From assembly GCA_047495785.1 (NCBI GenBank), contig JBLDXI010000038.1, positions 62,001-126,000 on the forward strand: a stretch of DNA of 64,000 bases. Reading direction: 5' to 3'. Both the position numbers and the translations under genes were made by a program. Under the pieces are notes generated by a model, which searched no databases, was not told the origin of the DNA, and saw only the letters and a program-made list of their open reading frames with translations. This document shows, one piece after another, positions 1 to 12,109 of the stretch. Source of the DNA: Lepidodermella squamata (Eukaryota > Gastrotricha). Every line of letters starts with the position of its first letter. The stretch's first letter is position 1.

Positions 1-2
1 TC

Positions 3-482
3 GCTCAAGAACCCTATGGCTTTGACCCGTCTATGCCTGGGCTTGCCGGAACTGAAGTCGTCGAGCACGGTGGACGGAAAAAAATCTGCGGGCGTCTGAT
101 GCATGTATCACACGATGGAAAGCCTTTGTGGTTAAACGGGGCAATCGTACAAAAGTACGAAGACCAAAAGAAAATGACGCAGTTTGAATCATGGGGATTG
201 GAAGGTGAATGGACCGATCACGTCCAATGTATTGTTGATGCTCCTGTAATTCAGAAGCTGGAAAGATCGACTAGATTGCTGCTAAATGACTTGGGACACT
301 ATTGGTTGAGCTTAATCGTAAAATAGACTTTCCTCAGTCAAAGTAAAAAGGGTTACGCATCTAAGAGTGAGATCTCGATTGAGTGGGGCAGCGAAAATAT
401 ATCTGAAGTTCAAAAAACCTCGAAACTATTTACCAGGCTGGTTGCAGATTGTCCGCAATGTGGTCGCGAGCTAGATGATTAA
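3..482 (+). CDS. 3' end of an unrecognised gene, possibly MNN1/TTP-type mannosyltransferase-like (5' part outside window)
   Basis: The frame is open from base 3 (reading AQEPYGFDPS...) to about 304. A 33-nt intron (GTTGAG...CCTCAG, 305-337) joins it in frame to 338-482, which ends in CPQCGRELDD and a TAA stop. The spliced fragment is about 148 residues. The stretch KKICGRLMHVSHDGKPLW followed by LNG resembles, from memory, the C-terminal region of fungal MNN1/TTP alpha-mannosyltransferases (GT71), where a Cys-containing strand leads to a 'PLW-N-G' motif. That match is a guess. The terminal Cys-x-x-Cys could bind zinc or form a disulfide. Codon use and the in-frame join support a real gene, but the short intron is uncertain and the start lies to the left of the window. 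Confidence 0.45.
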
Positions 483-1172
483 AGCGTAATTTGGTAGCGG
501 TAATCAGGCTTGCAGCCGATCATAAAGACTTCGAATTATGGCTCACCTAGCAGTCATTTCTTGCCAGTGGGTGAATTGCGACATGCGACGAGGGGATATG
601 AGACGGGGTCTTATGAACTCAGCGACACGACCCCGACCTGGTCACCTTCCGGATCTCTCGGGACAGACTGTTCTTTCTCAAGAATACTTAGTTGTGCGAC
701 GATCACTGGCGAGGTTGCGGTTAATAACATCGGTTAAATGCTAACTCAGAGACTATCGGAATGGGCAGGTCCCCGGAGGGGACTGCTGTTAGTCGGAAGC
801 CGACCCCTCAGTTTTTCTCCGTCCGTAACACCTGCGGCAGCTCAAGACTTCAAATACTGTTAATCTCTTGAAGATTTTTTTAATTTTTATGAATACTTGT
901 TTTAATTAGATTTTTTTCTGTGAATATTCAAATTCTGCATTATTGTTATGCAAATTAGGTCTCGCCTAATTTAGAGGGGAGACTGCTCGTGCTGGCTTTA
1001 CCCTCATCGACAGATTTTGTAAGTGAGAGGCGAAAACATCGACGAGAGCAGCATCGTTACACGGTTGTCGCACAGTCCTGTTTGAAAACTAAGGAAGCCG
1101 TGCGGCAGAGAGTATTAACTGCGCCACACGAGAAGAACTTATTGAGGGAGGGTTCTGTTTCAAAAGGAGGTA
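483..1172. other. Spacer between the left-edge gene and the Tigger element, with hairpins
   Basis: I see no convincing protein gene here; the short ORFs overlap each other in different frames and match nothing I know. The stretch holds the hairpin cluster listed separately (604-816), followed by an A/T-rich tract (about 850-960). The rest has no recognisable signal. The TA that precedes the transposon is at 1171-1172. Confidence 0.5.
604..816 (+). ncRNA. Possible structured RNA: three perfect hairpins followed by T5
   Basis: Perfect stems are visible at 604-610/629-635 (CGGGGTC with GACCCCG), 769-774/778-783 (GTCCCC with GGGGAC, 3-nt loop) and 792-796/800-804 (GTCGG with CCGAC, 3-nt loop). 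Five T residues at 812-816 could stop RNA polymerase III. I could not match the sequence to U1-U6, SRP, RNase P, RNase MRP or 7SK RNA. It may be a lineage-specific small RNA or chance. The 5' end is not defined, and no promoter boxes were recognised. Confidence 0.2.
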
Positions 1173-3186
1173 CAGTATAATCTCTATAATCCGGACCTAT
1201 ATATCGCGGACAGCGGCTTAGTGCGGACATTTTTGAGGCGACGGACAGGTGGTGCATTGGAAAATGCAGCCGCCACGTTTCACAAAGCGGACAGCTTAAT
1301 AATCCGGACACATGCTAATTCGGACGTTTCGCGCGCAACACCTGCCATAGTAACACGTGTTATTTGAGCTCTGTAATGCGGACAGTGCGGACAGCAAAAA
1401 TTGACACTTTAATATAATTTACATTTGTTGCGATTTTACTATTTACAAATTTGTTGAGTTTTAAATGTCAGTCGAAAAATCTAAGGCTAAAAAACACACT
1501 TACCATGAATTAAATCACCAAAAACAAGTCGAGCTAATAAGGTTGAGACAAACCGATGAGAAGAAATGGTCATTCCGGGCTTTGGCCGAGCAATTCGGAT
1601 GTGGCAAGACTCAGGCGAATGAAATTTGGAAAGCGCGCGAAGAAATATTGAAACGTGAAACGGACAACGTGAGCAGCAAAAGGTAGATATATTGTAAAAA
1701 AATGTAAAAAAAAATTAATTTTAATTTTAAAATTTCAGATGCCGATTCAACGTGAAAAGATCATTAGCTGAGGTTAATTCGCTGTTGTTCACGTTTTTCT
1801 GCGCAATGTTTTCACGCGGTATGGCCGTTGATGGACCGTTGATTAAAGCTCAGGGGAGAGAATATGCAGAAGCGCTCGGAATTGAAAATTTTTCTGCGAG
1901 TGACGGTTGGCTGTCTGCTTGGAGGAAAAACTTCAACATCGTGTTCAGAAAAGTCGCTGGTGAGGCTGGCGGTGTAAACATTTCAACGCCGATGAAACCG
2001 GGTTGCTTTGGCGCACGACACCGTCAAGAACGCTCTGCTTCCGCGGTCAGACCTGCGCGGGGGGTAAACAATCGAAAGAACGCCTGTCAATATTGCTCGC
2101 ATGCAGCGCAACTGGCGAGAAGTTAAAACCACTCGTGATTGGTAAGAGCGCGCGGCCACGTTGTTTCGGTAAACTCAACATCGCCTCACTTCCGGTTACG
2201 TGGCGGCACAATCGAAAGGCCTGGATGACTGAGGTGCTGTTTGAACAATGGCTAAAAGAGCTCAATGCGAAAATGGAGGCGTGCGGCCGCAGAATTCTTT
2301 TAATGATCGATAATTGTTCTTCCCACTGTGATATCAACCTTAGCCATGTGAAACTGTTGTTTTTACCTCCCAATTGCACCTCGGTCATCCAGCCACTCGA
2401 CCAGGGAATTATTCGCTCATTCAAAGCTGCTTATCGGCGGTTTTTTCTAGCGCGCCTGTTGGTTCTCATGAAAAATGAGCCGGCTACCAGTGTGGCTGAA
2501 TTAGCCAAGCAAATAACTTTGCTTGATGCTGTAAAATGGACGAAATCAGCCTGGGCTGAAGTGAAGACAGACACAATGGTTAATTGCTTTGCCAAAGCCG
2601 GGTTTGGTGCGGAAGTTATTGCCGACTTGGCCGATGACGAGGCGACTCTGTCGAGTTTATTAATTCAAACCGGTGAAACTTCTATTTCTGTCGATGAATT
2701 CGTCGAATTCGACTCGGAAATTGTGACTTCAAACTCTCTCGAAAATTGTTCGAGCCCGTCTGACATCGCCCAGGCTGTTTTAGATCAATTTATCGCCGAT
2801 GGCTCAAAAGAAGATGAGGATGAACCGGACAAAGAAGACGAAGAAATCGAGATTACCAACGCCACTTCTAATCATGTGACTGGTAGCCGCGCTCGCGAAC
2901 ATTTGTACGGCCTGAAAAGTTTTGCTGTAGAAACCGGAAATGACCAGTTGCTCGAGCTAGTCGACCAAGTTGAAGCAATTATTGACAAAGAAATTCTGTC
3001 GCGTCTCAGCCAGCCAAAAATAACATCGTTTTTCAAATAGTTAGCAAAACAATGCGTTCCGCATTTTAATTAAATAAAAAACTAGGTTTTTGGCATTTTT
3101 TTACTTGACTTTCTCAATACGGACAGCGCACTAATGCGGACAATTTGAAGGCGACCGTAGGTGTCCGGATTATAGAGATTATACTG
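1173..3186 (+). mobile_element. Tigger/pogo-type DNA transposon, full length but probably inactive
   Basis: The 24-bp ends (1173-1196 and 3163-3186) are perfect inverted repeats starting CAGTATAATC, and the element is flanked by TA on both sides (1171-1172 and 3187-3188). This is the target-site signature of the Tc1/mariner-pogo group. The element is 2,014 bp and encodes a two-part CENP-B/DDE transposase. GCGGACA motifs lie inside the left end (1206, 1223, 1287, 1378 and 1387, plus variants at 1241 and 1304) and at the right end (3136, variant at 3119); they are likely transposase-binding sites. A poly(A) signal (AATAAA, about 3073) follows the ORF. The perfect terminal repeats suggest a fairly recent insertion, although the transposase frame is broken. 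Confidence 0.93.
1465..3040 (+). pseudogene. Tigger/pogo transposase, frame broken by an internal deletion
   Basis: The N-terminal part (1465-1682) has a CENP-B/pogo-type helix-turn-helix (residues about 15-65, with FRALAEQFGCGKTQANEIW). It joins across a 56-nt intron (1683-1738) to a second DNA-binding segment ending near RKVAGEAGGV (about 1975). The DDE domain then continues in another frame from about 1979 to the stop at 3040. It has all three acidic catalytic residues: NADETG, LLMIDNCSSH and QPLDQGIIRS. Related Tigger proteins carry about 25-30 residues between 'RKVSGE' and 'FNADETG'; here only a few remain, so a deletion explains the frame change. The C-terminus QPKITSFFK fits a PCNA-binding PIP box, as known for Drosophila pogo. 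It is unlikely to make a working transposase unless a downstream start is used. Confidence 0.85.
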
Positions 3187-5899
3187 TAGAACAACAAATG
3201 CCGCGTGAGACCTACCCCACTCTGCTCGCCCTGCTCGCTCCGTCTCGCAGGTCCAATGTGAGAAGAGGAGCAGTGGAGTACTGCGCCACTGGCGAGACGG
3301 TAGGCTCAGAACCACTCCATCGGTATCAATGAGATGTGCATAATCCATAATCACACTGACAACTGATACGCAAAGAACGGTTGAGACAATTTCCGTTTCA
3401 AAATGAGCAAAGACAAACGAAGCCGCGACATCGTGAGAAGTATTTCAATGATTTAGTCAACGGAGTATTTCACTGAAAATCACTGAAGCCTGCGTCGTTG
3501 CAGTTAAGATGAGATTGCAAATAGCTAAAATGACTCTGATTGCGCTTCTGATTCACAAACGATACATTTCCAATGCCCCTTCGCCTTCCATTCAACATTA
3601 TCATCAGCCTACGATGATCAAAGCAGAACGCCTCTTCACTGAGGTGTGTTTTATCACTGTAACACTTATTCACACCGTTCGATAGTAGTCGGTCAATTGT
3701 CCTGTATGAAAGACTTCTGATTTTCACTGATCATCGTTTCATCCACTTTCTATTTTCTATATTGCTGTCACACGACGCCTGCAATGCCATTGAAATATGA
3801 TTGCAGACTACAATTCCCGCTTCTCTTGTGCGTATGATTCGCAGATGAGACACTCTCAACGCCCACACTTTTTTCTAGGTCAAAGGCAGGGTTGCCGTTG
3901 TTTTTAGAACAATGTTCAACATTGTTGATATTGTTTATTTTTGTTCAACATCCGAACTCCGAGCACATGACTTATAGGTTAAGATAATCTGATTTATAGA
4001 AAACATACCCTAATGCCTCGAGCACACAATTTAGGTTTCGCTGAACTCATGTCAGCTCACGTTTTATTATTATTACTGGATTGCTGCTCCTTGAGAATCT
4101 CAGGAGTCATTCCAGAATCCAGAATCTCAATGAGGTTATTCACGCTGCGCTATCATTCAGTTAAAATTAATAACTGATCAGTGATTTCAGTGATCAATAA
4201 AATGTGAGTTTCGTATCTAATAAAGAGCAAGTAATATCGGAAGAAAGCTTCTCTACGACATGGCTAAGATCTATTCCATACCTAGTCATCAGTAATTGTT
4301 TAGTTTTATATTCAAAAAACTATTATCGGAAGAACGCTGTTATATGATAGAGCTAATTCCTCTAATGGTACGCATTCCGAGATCTAACCTTAATACGCAT
4401 CTAAAGAGAGCAGAAGCATGATGCTGAGAGATGAAGCTACCCTGAGAGTTCTTCGCAAATGGAATAATATTGATATCGGCCATCGGCCTCAATCCAATTA
4501 GTTTATGTTACTTTTATTCCTCTTGATTACTCTTGAACTTCTAGATCTTCTCAGAAATTTACCGGCTGAATTCCTTCGAGATTAATCTATCGAGCGCAAT
4601 TGTGCTTCCAATTTTGATTTTGAGTTGGCATATTTTTCGTTGGAAGCGTGATGGAACCGAGAGAAATTCGGAGTTCAGAATCGTCAATAAGCGCAGAACG
4701 ATCCTTACCTGAGCATTTCATTGCGCAGTGAAATCATACCTCTACGGACAGATTGAGATACGCAACTGAGCACAATAAAACTGAATGAAGAATTCCGATG
4801 AGAGCTTGTGGGAGCTTGTAAAACTGAGTGGAAACGGCGGATCAAACGCGCCGATACTCGTTGGTGTCATGCAGTGAATCAAATTGAAAACGCATCGCCA
4901 CGCTGACTGCATGCTCTGATCGTTTAGCTAGGGCTGGGTGACTTGCTCAATGCCACGAACATCTGACCACTTCTCTACTCGAACTCTTGACTCTTGTGAA
5001 TGGAAGATCTGATATTTCAAGCTGTTTTTTTCAAGGCATCTAGGCGAACCAGGTGAAGTCGACAGCCTGTCTAACGTCTGATATCTCGTCGAAATTGAGA
5101 CAAAAGGTCTGGGATCACCATCTAATACGCCCCCTTATGATCTTTGAGATTGGTCGCCTCACTTTCCTCTGTTATCCAAATTGCCAAATTGGGACCTGCC
5201 CATTACGCCACGCTGCAAGCGCAGCGCAGCGGCGTAAGACAATTAAAATCTTCCTTACAACTTCATTCAACTGCAGTGACCAGAGCAACTTGAAACTTAA
5301 AACTTGAAATTTGTTTGGTAGAGCATGCGACAAATAGAACCATAGCTTTTCTGTTTTGTCAGTTATATTAATTTTAATACAAATAATTGCATGTTTATTA
5401 ATAAATAATTAATGCTTCTTTTCAGTTTTCACGCGTAAAATAAATAGGCCAAATTCCGATCCCGCGCCCGCCGCCGCGATTTGTCGCCGGTACCTCGGCG
5501 GAACGTAGCCCTTTTCCCTTGATTGAACACGCTATCCTTGTCAAGCTGCAAATTGTGCGTTATTGATCGCCTATCAGCGCGTTGTGATGTCGAACTGAAG
5601 TCCTAGTTTTTGACCTATAACCCGCCTTCGAGCAGTAGAACACTAGCTGTAGCGGAGACAGCTTGATTGGAAACCCTTGTACCAACTGAAAATAGAAAGG
5701 CGAAAATCCATTTCGTACTCTCAATTAGGGCCAGACTCTTTGATGAGGCATTAGTTTCAGTTATTTAGTCACATTATTTTGGTTTTTGTATCATTGTCGT
5801 TTTCATTAATTGCACTATTTATGTGATAGGTGTTACTTTAGTTTCTCCTAGTTCTGTCGCAGAAAGTCCTCCCTCTCTGTGGTCACGAGAATTGAGAAA
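3187..5899. other. Intergenic DNA between the Tigger element and the ABCC gene
   Basis: There is no gene I can support in these 2.7 kb; short ORFs such as 3470-3727 (-) and 5053-5307 (+) lack recognisable motifs. The DNA is A/T-rich, with small palindromes such as ACTGATCAGT (4173-4182). A short GC-rich patch at about 5456-5510 (many CG dinucleotides) lies 0.4 kb before the ABCC start and may be its promoter. No TATA box was identified with confidence. Confidence 0.5.
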
Positions 5900-8800
5900 A
5901 TGGGCACTCGCCCACCAGCAGCTCACAGCGTTATTGCTGGATTTCTTTGCGGTGAACCGGTATGTCAGGCTTGGTTTAATATTTAAATGTAACTAATTAT
6001 TATTTTGATGTGCAGCAATATCCTACGCTAAACAAGTCTCTTGACCTCAGCTTGTGCGCCCATGATACTGCTGCTGTTTTCCTCCCAGCAGGATATGCTG
6101 CTCTAGTTTGCCTACCGTATCTCATCTATGTATTGCGGTATTGCAGACCAGTAGCATCTGCTGCTTACTCGGGACGAGTGGTCCCAATGTTGAAAGTTCT
6201 TTTCGCGTTCCTGTACATGTGCTTCTACCTCACTGAAACCGTCTACACCTTGGATTTGGTTTTTGTCGCGAGAACTCCCATTTATCACGCCCTCGTCAGG
6301 TTATTCGTGATGATGGTCACTAGCGTGAGTTGATTCGTACTTCACCTGCGCATCCTGAGGTAAATTCATTTTAATTCTATTAGGTGACTGTGTTGCTGTT
6401 GAGTTTCATTGAACGACGGAAGAATCTTGCTACCTCGATTTGTTTGTTCACATTCTGGCTCTTGGTACTTCTGGTTACTTCGTTCCGATTTGCCTCGGGC
6501 ATCACTCAAAAATGGTTCCAGGTAAATTTCACTTCTCCCCATCATCGACAATTCTGAAATTGTCTTCTAGTTTACACCAAACATTGTGTACTTCGTATAC
6601 ACGTGTATGCAATTGGCTATTGCTCTCGTTCAAACCGTTTTATATGGGTTTTTCGGGGCCGGAAATCCGGATGAGAAGAAAAAGGATGACGTTCTACTGG
6701 CTGAGCATCATTCTGAATCGAAACCTCCGATTGATCACGTTAGTCCTGCCAAATTATTATCACGCGATAGTTAACTTATGTTTTCCTACATAGAAAATCA
6801 GCCCCGAACTTGGAGCTTCTGTCGTGTCTCAGTTATCTTTCTGGTGGATGACTGGGTATGCTTGAAGATGCACGAATTTAAAATGACCAGTTGATTTATC
6901 TTTCAGTTTGATAATTGACGGGTGGCGCAAACCACTGCAGCCGTCTAACATTTGGCTGTTACCTCCGGATGAATGGAGTCGATTGCTTTGCATGCGTTTC
7001 AAAGCGGCATGGGACGAATGCGTTCGATTAGCGGAGAGAATTTTGCCAAGGATGCCCGAACGCCAAGTCACTGTTGTTGAAATAGACCCAACTTCTGGAG
7101 TCGAGCTTAACGCAAATATGCAGCAAATTCGGGGAAACCAGCCGCTGAAGAAGCCATCTATGACTTTGCTGAAAGCGTTATTTAAAGCTTACGGGGCTCA
7201 ATTTGCTTTTGCCGGGCTGCTTAAATTACTTCAGGACGCGTCTCTACTCGTCGGACCAATTTTTATGATGATAATTACTCGTTACATGAAGGACAGCAGC
7301 ACCCGCCCTGTTTGGCACGGATACATGGCCGTGGTTGGGTTGTGTGTCAACACTCTCCTACAGACAACCTTCCTCCAGCAATATTTTTACGTTGTCAGTT
7401 TGGTTGGAATGCGAATTAGAGCTGCTCTTACTGGGGCCATTTTCGAAAAATGCCTGCGCCTTTCGAACGCGGCAAGGCAGAAAACCACAACAGGTCAAAC
7501 AGTTAATCTGATGGCAGTGGACGCCAGTCATTTTCTGGACACATCTATGTTCGTCCACATTTTGTGGTCTGCCCCGTTGCAAATTACCATTGCTATCGTT
7601 TTGCTATGGTTTAACCTGGGACCTGCTACTCTTGCAGGACTTGCGGTTATGATTTTGATGGTTGTTTTCTCGGGCTTTGTCGCAAAATTCGCCAAAAAGT
7701 ATCAGTTTGCCAAGATGAAGAAAAAGGACGAGCGAATCAAGCTGATCAACGAAATGTTAATGGGCATGAAAGCTATCAAGCTCTACGCTTGGGAGAAATC
7801 TTTCCAAGCGAAGGTTGATAAAGCTCGCGATGAAGAAGTTGACTATTTGAAGAAGTCAATTATGCTCCAATGCGTTTCTGCCACCGTTTGGAGCGTCGCT
7901 CCTCATTTAGTCACTCTTGTAACTTTTGCCGCTTACATTTTCTCGGACCCTGAGGCTGATTTAGATCCAGTGAAGGCGTTCGTTTCAATCGTTTTGTTCA
8001 ACATTATGCGGTTTCCTCTGATCGTGCTGCCAAACGTCATTTCGAACGTTGTTCAAAGCACTGTTTCACTGAAGAGAATAGCTGACTACTTGATGCTGGA
8101 TGAGTTGGACGAATCAGCTGTTTTACACAACCGCCCGAGCAGTAATTCAGTAGTTGCAATTCGTGATGGCGAATTCTCTTGGTCAGACCCAAATGAACCA
8201 AGCGAAAATACAACCGAACAACAGCCGAGCAATAAACAGACTGAAAAATTTGTCCTGACTGGCATCAATATTGAAGTGAAACGAGGTTCTTTAGTCGCAA
8301 TTGTCGGTCAAGTCGGAGCTGGCAAGTCTTCGCTTCTTTCTTCACTATTGGGCGAAATGGTTAAAATCAGGGGCGCCGTCGAAATCAGCGGCAATTGCGG
8401 ATATGTCGCCCAAACGCCATGGATTCAAAACGCTACCTTGAAAAACAACATTTTGTTCTCTTCTCCTGAAGAACCTCGTTTTTACAGCGAAGTTGTCGAC
8501 GCCTGCGCTCTGACTCCGGACTTGGAGATACTAGCCGCTGGCGATTCGACTGAAATCGGGGAGAAGGGTATCAATTTGTCAGGTGGGCAAAAACAAAGAA
8601 TCGCGTTGGCTCGCGCTGTCTATGCAAAATCGGAAGTATACTTGCTTGATGACCCATTATCGGCCGTTGACTCTTACACCGCTCGCCATTTGTTCGAACG
8701 TGTCATTGGGCCGAATGGTTTGCTAGCTAAAGACATGCACGGGCCCAAAACCCGAATTTGGGCGACTCATCGTCTCAATTTCCTGCCTCACACTGATCAT

Positions 8801-10996
8801 ATCATTTTGATGGATAAGGGGAAAATTGTTGCGCAAGGCACCTTCCGAGAAATGCTAACATCAAGTCCGCTATTTCTTGATCTGATCCGATCTTACATGC
8901 AGTCTCAGGATGTTGATAATGACGAAGCACTCGAATTGGAAAGCGCTTTGGCCTCGGAAACCGTTACGGACGCATCCATCAGTCGTCAGAGTTCGGTTTC
9001 GAGCGGTTTACCGGCAGGTAGCACTACCGATCTATCAGTGCCGAAAAAGCGCCGAGCTCCCATGTCACCAAAAGCTGAAATCGAGGAGGCTGTTGAAATC
9101 GCCAAGAAAAAGAAAGCTCAAAGAATCACGGAAGCTGAAGAAATCAAGGAGGGTCAAATCAAAATGTCGATTTTCTCGAGTTACGCGAAAGCTCTTGGCG
9201 CGTTTTTCGTCCTAATCGTGATTTTGTTTTTCATTCTATCGAACGCTCTGTCTGTTGGCGCTCAAAACTATTTGTCGTACTGGACTGATGCTGTTGCTAA
9301 GAACGCTACGGCGGCTTTGCCGAACAAACCGCGAAATTTCACCATCATTTCAGTGTTGTATATCGGCCAAGCTGCGACTGTTATGATTGCGACAATTGCT
9401 ATGGCGTATTCGTCAATTCGCGCCGCAGTTGGGCTGCACTCGCGTCTTCTTGACTCGATCACTCACACTGCTATGACTTTCTTCGAATCGACCCCGATCG
9501 GGCGGATCGTTAATCGGTTTTCAAAGGATATTGACGTTGTCGATTCAGCTCTTCGCGAAACGATCATGGGATTCTTAGCGTGTGCACTCCACGTCTTGGC
9601 TACCTTCATTATAATTTCGGTGAAGCTGCCAATTTTCCTATCGGTTGGAATTCCTCTTCTAGTCGTCTACATGTTCATACAACGAATTTTCGTCGCATCG
9701 ATGAGACAACTGAAGCGAATTGAATCGGTCGCGCGGTCTCCGCTGTTGTCCCAGTTTTCTGAGACAATCACCGGTGTCTCGACTATCCGGGCGTTTGGCC
9801 GGCAATCGCAGTTCAACGACCAGTTCCTGAAGGCCCTCGATGAAAATCAAATGGCAACATACGTCAGCCAAATGGGTAATCGCTGGTTGTCGGTTCGAAT
9901 GGAACTTATCGGATCAGTCGTCATTTTTGTCACTGCCCTATTTGGTGTTCTGCGTCGCGATGAAGTCGACCCCGGTGCCATTGGTCTCGCCCTTGCCTAT
10001 GCAATGTCGGTTTCTCAAACGCTGAATTGGATGGTTCGTCAGTCTTCGGAGGTCGAGACTAACATTGTCGCAGTCGAACGTATCGACGAATACATGTCGA
10101 CCCAGAAGGAGGGAGCCTGGGCCGTCCCGTCAATCGACTTGTCACCCCAGCTTGAGCATTGGCCGCGTTCTGGTCAAATCGTGTTTGAAAACGTGGTCTT
10201 GAAATACCGAGAGGGTCTCGACCCAGCCCTTCGCGGGCTCAGCTTCACTGTTCAGCCGAAAGAAAAAGTGGGCATTGTCGGCAGAACTGGGGCTGGCAAA
10301 TCGAGCCTTAGCGTCGCTTTGTTGCGCCTTGTTGAAATCTCCGAGGGTCGTATTCTGATCGACGGCGTCGACCTTCGAACAATCGGTGTCCACGCACTCC
10401 GACGCGCTGTTACGCCCATCCCACAAGATTCGACTTTGTTCTCTGGCACGCTTCGATTCAACCTCGATCCTTTCAACAAGCAAACAGACGAAGACTTACT
10501 GCACGCGCTTGAATTAGTCAACTTGCGCTCGTTTGTCGATAGCGATGCAAAGGGTCTGGAGATGGCGATTGCGGAAAACGGCGACAATCTGTCGGCTGGC
10601 CAGCGGCAGCTGGTTTGCATGGCTCGAGCGTTGCTGCGCCGCCCTAACCCGAAGCCGCACGATCATTTGCAACACCGACAGGCTCATATTTTGCTGATGG
10701 ACGAAGCGACGGCGGCGGTCGACGTCAGTACTGATCGGTTGATCACCGAAATGGTGCACCGAGAGTTTGCCGAATCGACGGTTTTGACCATTGCCCATCG
10801 TCTAGACACCGTTATAACCTACGACAAGTAAGAATTTGCTTCAATAATATCGCTGTTTTTCAATATCATGATGGTTTTTAGAATTTTGGTGCTGTCTAAT
10901 GGCCAGCTCCTCGAATATGACACACCTGCGAATTTATTAGCCGACCATTCTTCTGAATTCTACAAAATGGCGAAATCAGCTGGAATCGTGAAATAA
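5900..10996 (+). CDS. ABC transporter of the ABCC/MRP (multidrug resistance-associated) type
   Basis: A full-size ATP-driven exporter of organic anions and conjugates, expected in the plasma membrane. Seven exons (5900-5959, 6016-6324, 6384-6521, 6571-6738, 6794-6855, 6907-10827, 10882-10996) encode about 1,590 residues; human MRP1 has 1,531. An N-terminal five-helix TMD0 (about residues 30-220) precedes TMD1, NBD1 (Walker A GQVGAGKSS near 712, signature LSGGQKQR near 803, Walker B LLDDP near 824), TMD2 and NBD2 (Walker A GRTGAGKSS near 1370, LSAGQRQLVC near 1473, LLMDEATAAVD near 1507). The Asp after Walker B in NBD1 and Glu in NBD2 are the usual ABCC asymmetry. The first ATG opens a typical FCG-type N-terminus. 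Oddities: a 13-residue insert between signature and Walker B of NBD2, one 3.9-kb exon, and a stop codon lying inside AATAAA (10992-10997). Confidence 0.96.
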
Positions 10997-12109
10997 AGCT
11001 GGACGCATTATCTGATATTACGAATCTGATCAAATTTCAACCTCGGTTTTTTTCTCACGCACTGTCTCGCCCAGTTTGTTGAATCTTGCGCCATTTGACT
11101 TCAATCTTTATCTCTGATATAATCTTGAACTGTTGTAATCCTGTGAAAAAAATTCATCTGTATATACACGAAACGCAAATAATACTAAAATTAGTTTTTG
11201 AAAAAATTCTGGTCCTAATTACGAATATGTGTACATTGCTCTATTAGAAATATGTTGTCGGTCTTTCGATATAGTTCGCGCTGTGCGAGGCATGTTTCTA
11301 TACCGGAGACCTATCGAATGTTCCTTTGACTTCTGTGAGAGAAATATCCCGTTGTTGTTTAGTTTTTTGGCCTTGAGTTCCGTGTGATGTTGCGTCGTCC
11401 ACAACAGCTGTAATGATATTGCAGTGCGCCTAGCTGATGTTAGAATGTTGTGACACAATAAACGCTGACTTTGCTCACGAAAAATAAAGGCGTCAATGCG
11501 CCTGTAGTCCTCTTATCAAAACCAAATGTTATCAATCAATGAACAAGGCTGAAGTTATATAATGCTGTACGCAACATTCATCACACATTTTTCTATACAG
11601 GTCTGATGATTCATGAATGGCTCATCTATTTTTTTCCGTGTTTATTCATACTGCCACGTATGCGAATGAAAAGCGTAGCACTCTCTGCATATTAATACTT
11701 GTATATTTTGGCTGAAGGATGAAATCTGACCACCTTCTCAGATCTGTATCGTTTATCCGTCTTCACTTTTGAAGATGAGTTGCTATAGTCTCTTTGCAAA
11801 TTTTGTTGCTTCCGTTGCGTTTCTATCATCATTTCGACCACGTGTCTATGAATATGAAATTATCATCCTTCCTGAAAAACAATACCCCGAACCGATTTCT
11901 TTTGTGCATTTGAAAGAATATGAGCCGACAGATAGAGAGAGAGAGAGAGATATGAAGATTGTATGTCACTCCCGACAACGTTGTTGCGCTTTGTTTGAGA
12001 CGGTTCGTATTTGTATTATCAGTAACTGATTACTATTTTCTTTTGTTAGAGTAAAAATGCAAGGAAATTATTGAAAACTGAGTTTATTTGTGTTTGATTC
12101 TAGAATTTT
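10997..12109. other. Intergenic DNA and ABCC 3' UTR
   Basis: Probable 3' UTR of the ABCC gene, with further AATAAA signals at 11457-11462 and 11483-11488. A (GA)n microsatellite runs from 11935 to 11950. The ORF at 11769-12029 runs through this simple repeat and has no family features, so I do not call it. The last 100 bases are presumably the ADAR promoter or 5' UTR; no clear box was seen. Confidence 0.5.

Noticed and set aside
510-744. Two overlapping ORFs of 75 and 68 codons
   Set aside because: They share the same DNA as the hairpin cluster in two frames, and neither looks like a protein family.
11769-12029. 86-codon ORF before ADAR
   Set aside because: Runs through a GA microsatellite and has no homology that I recognise.
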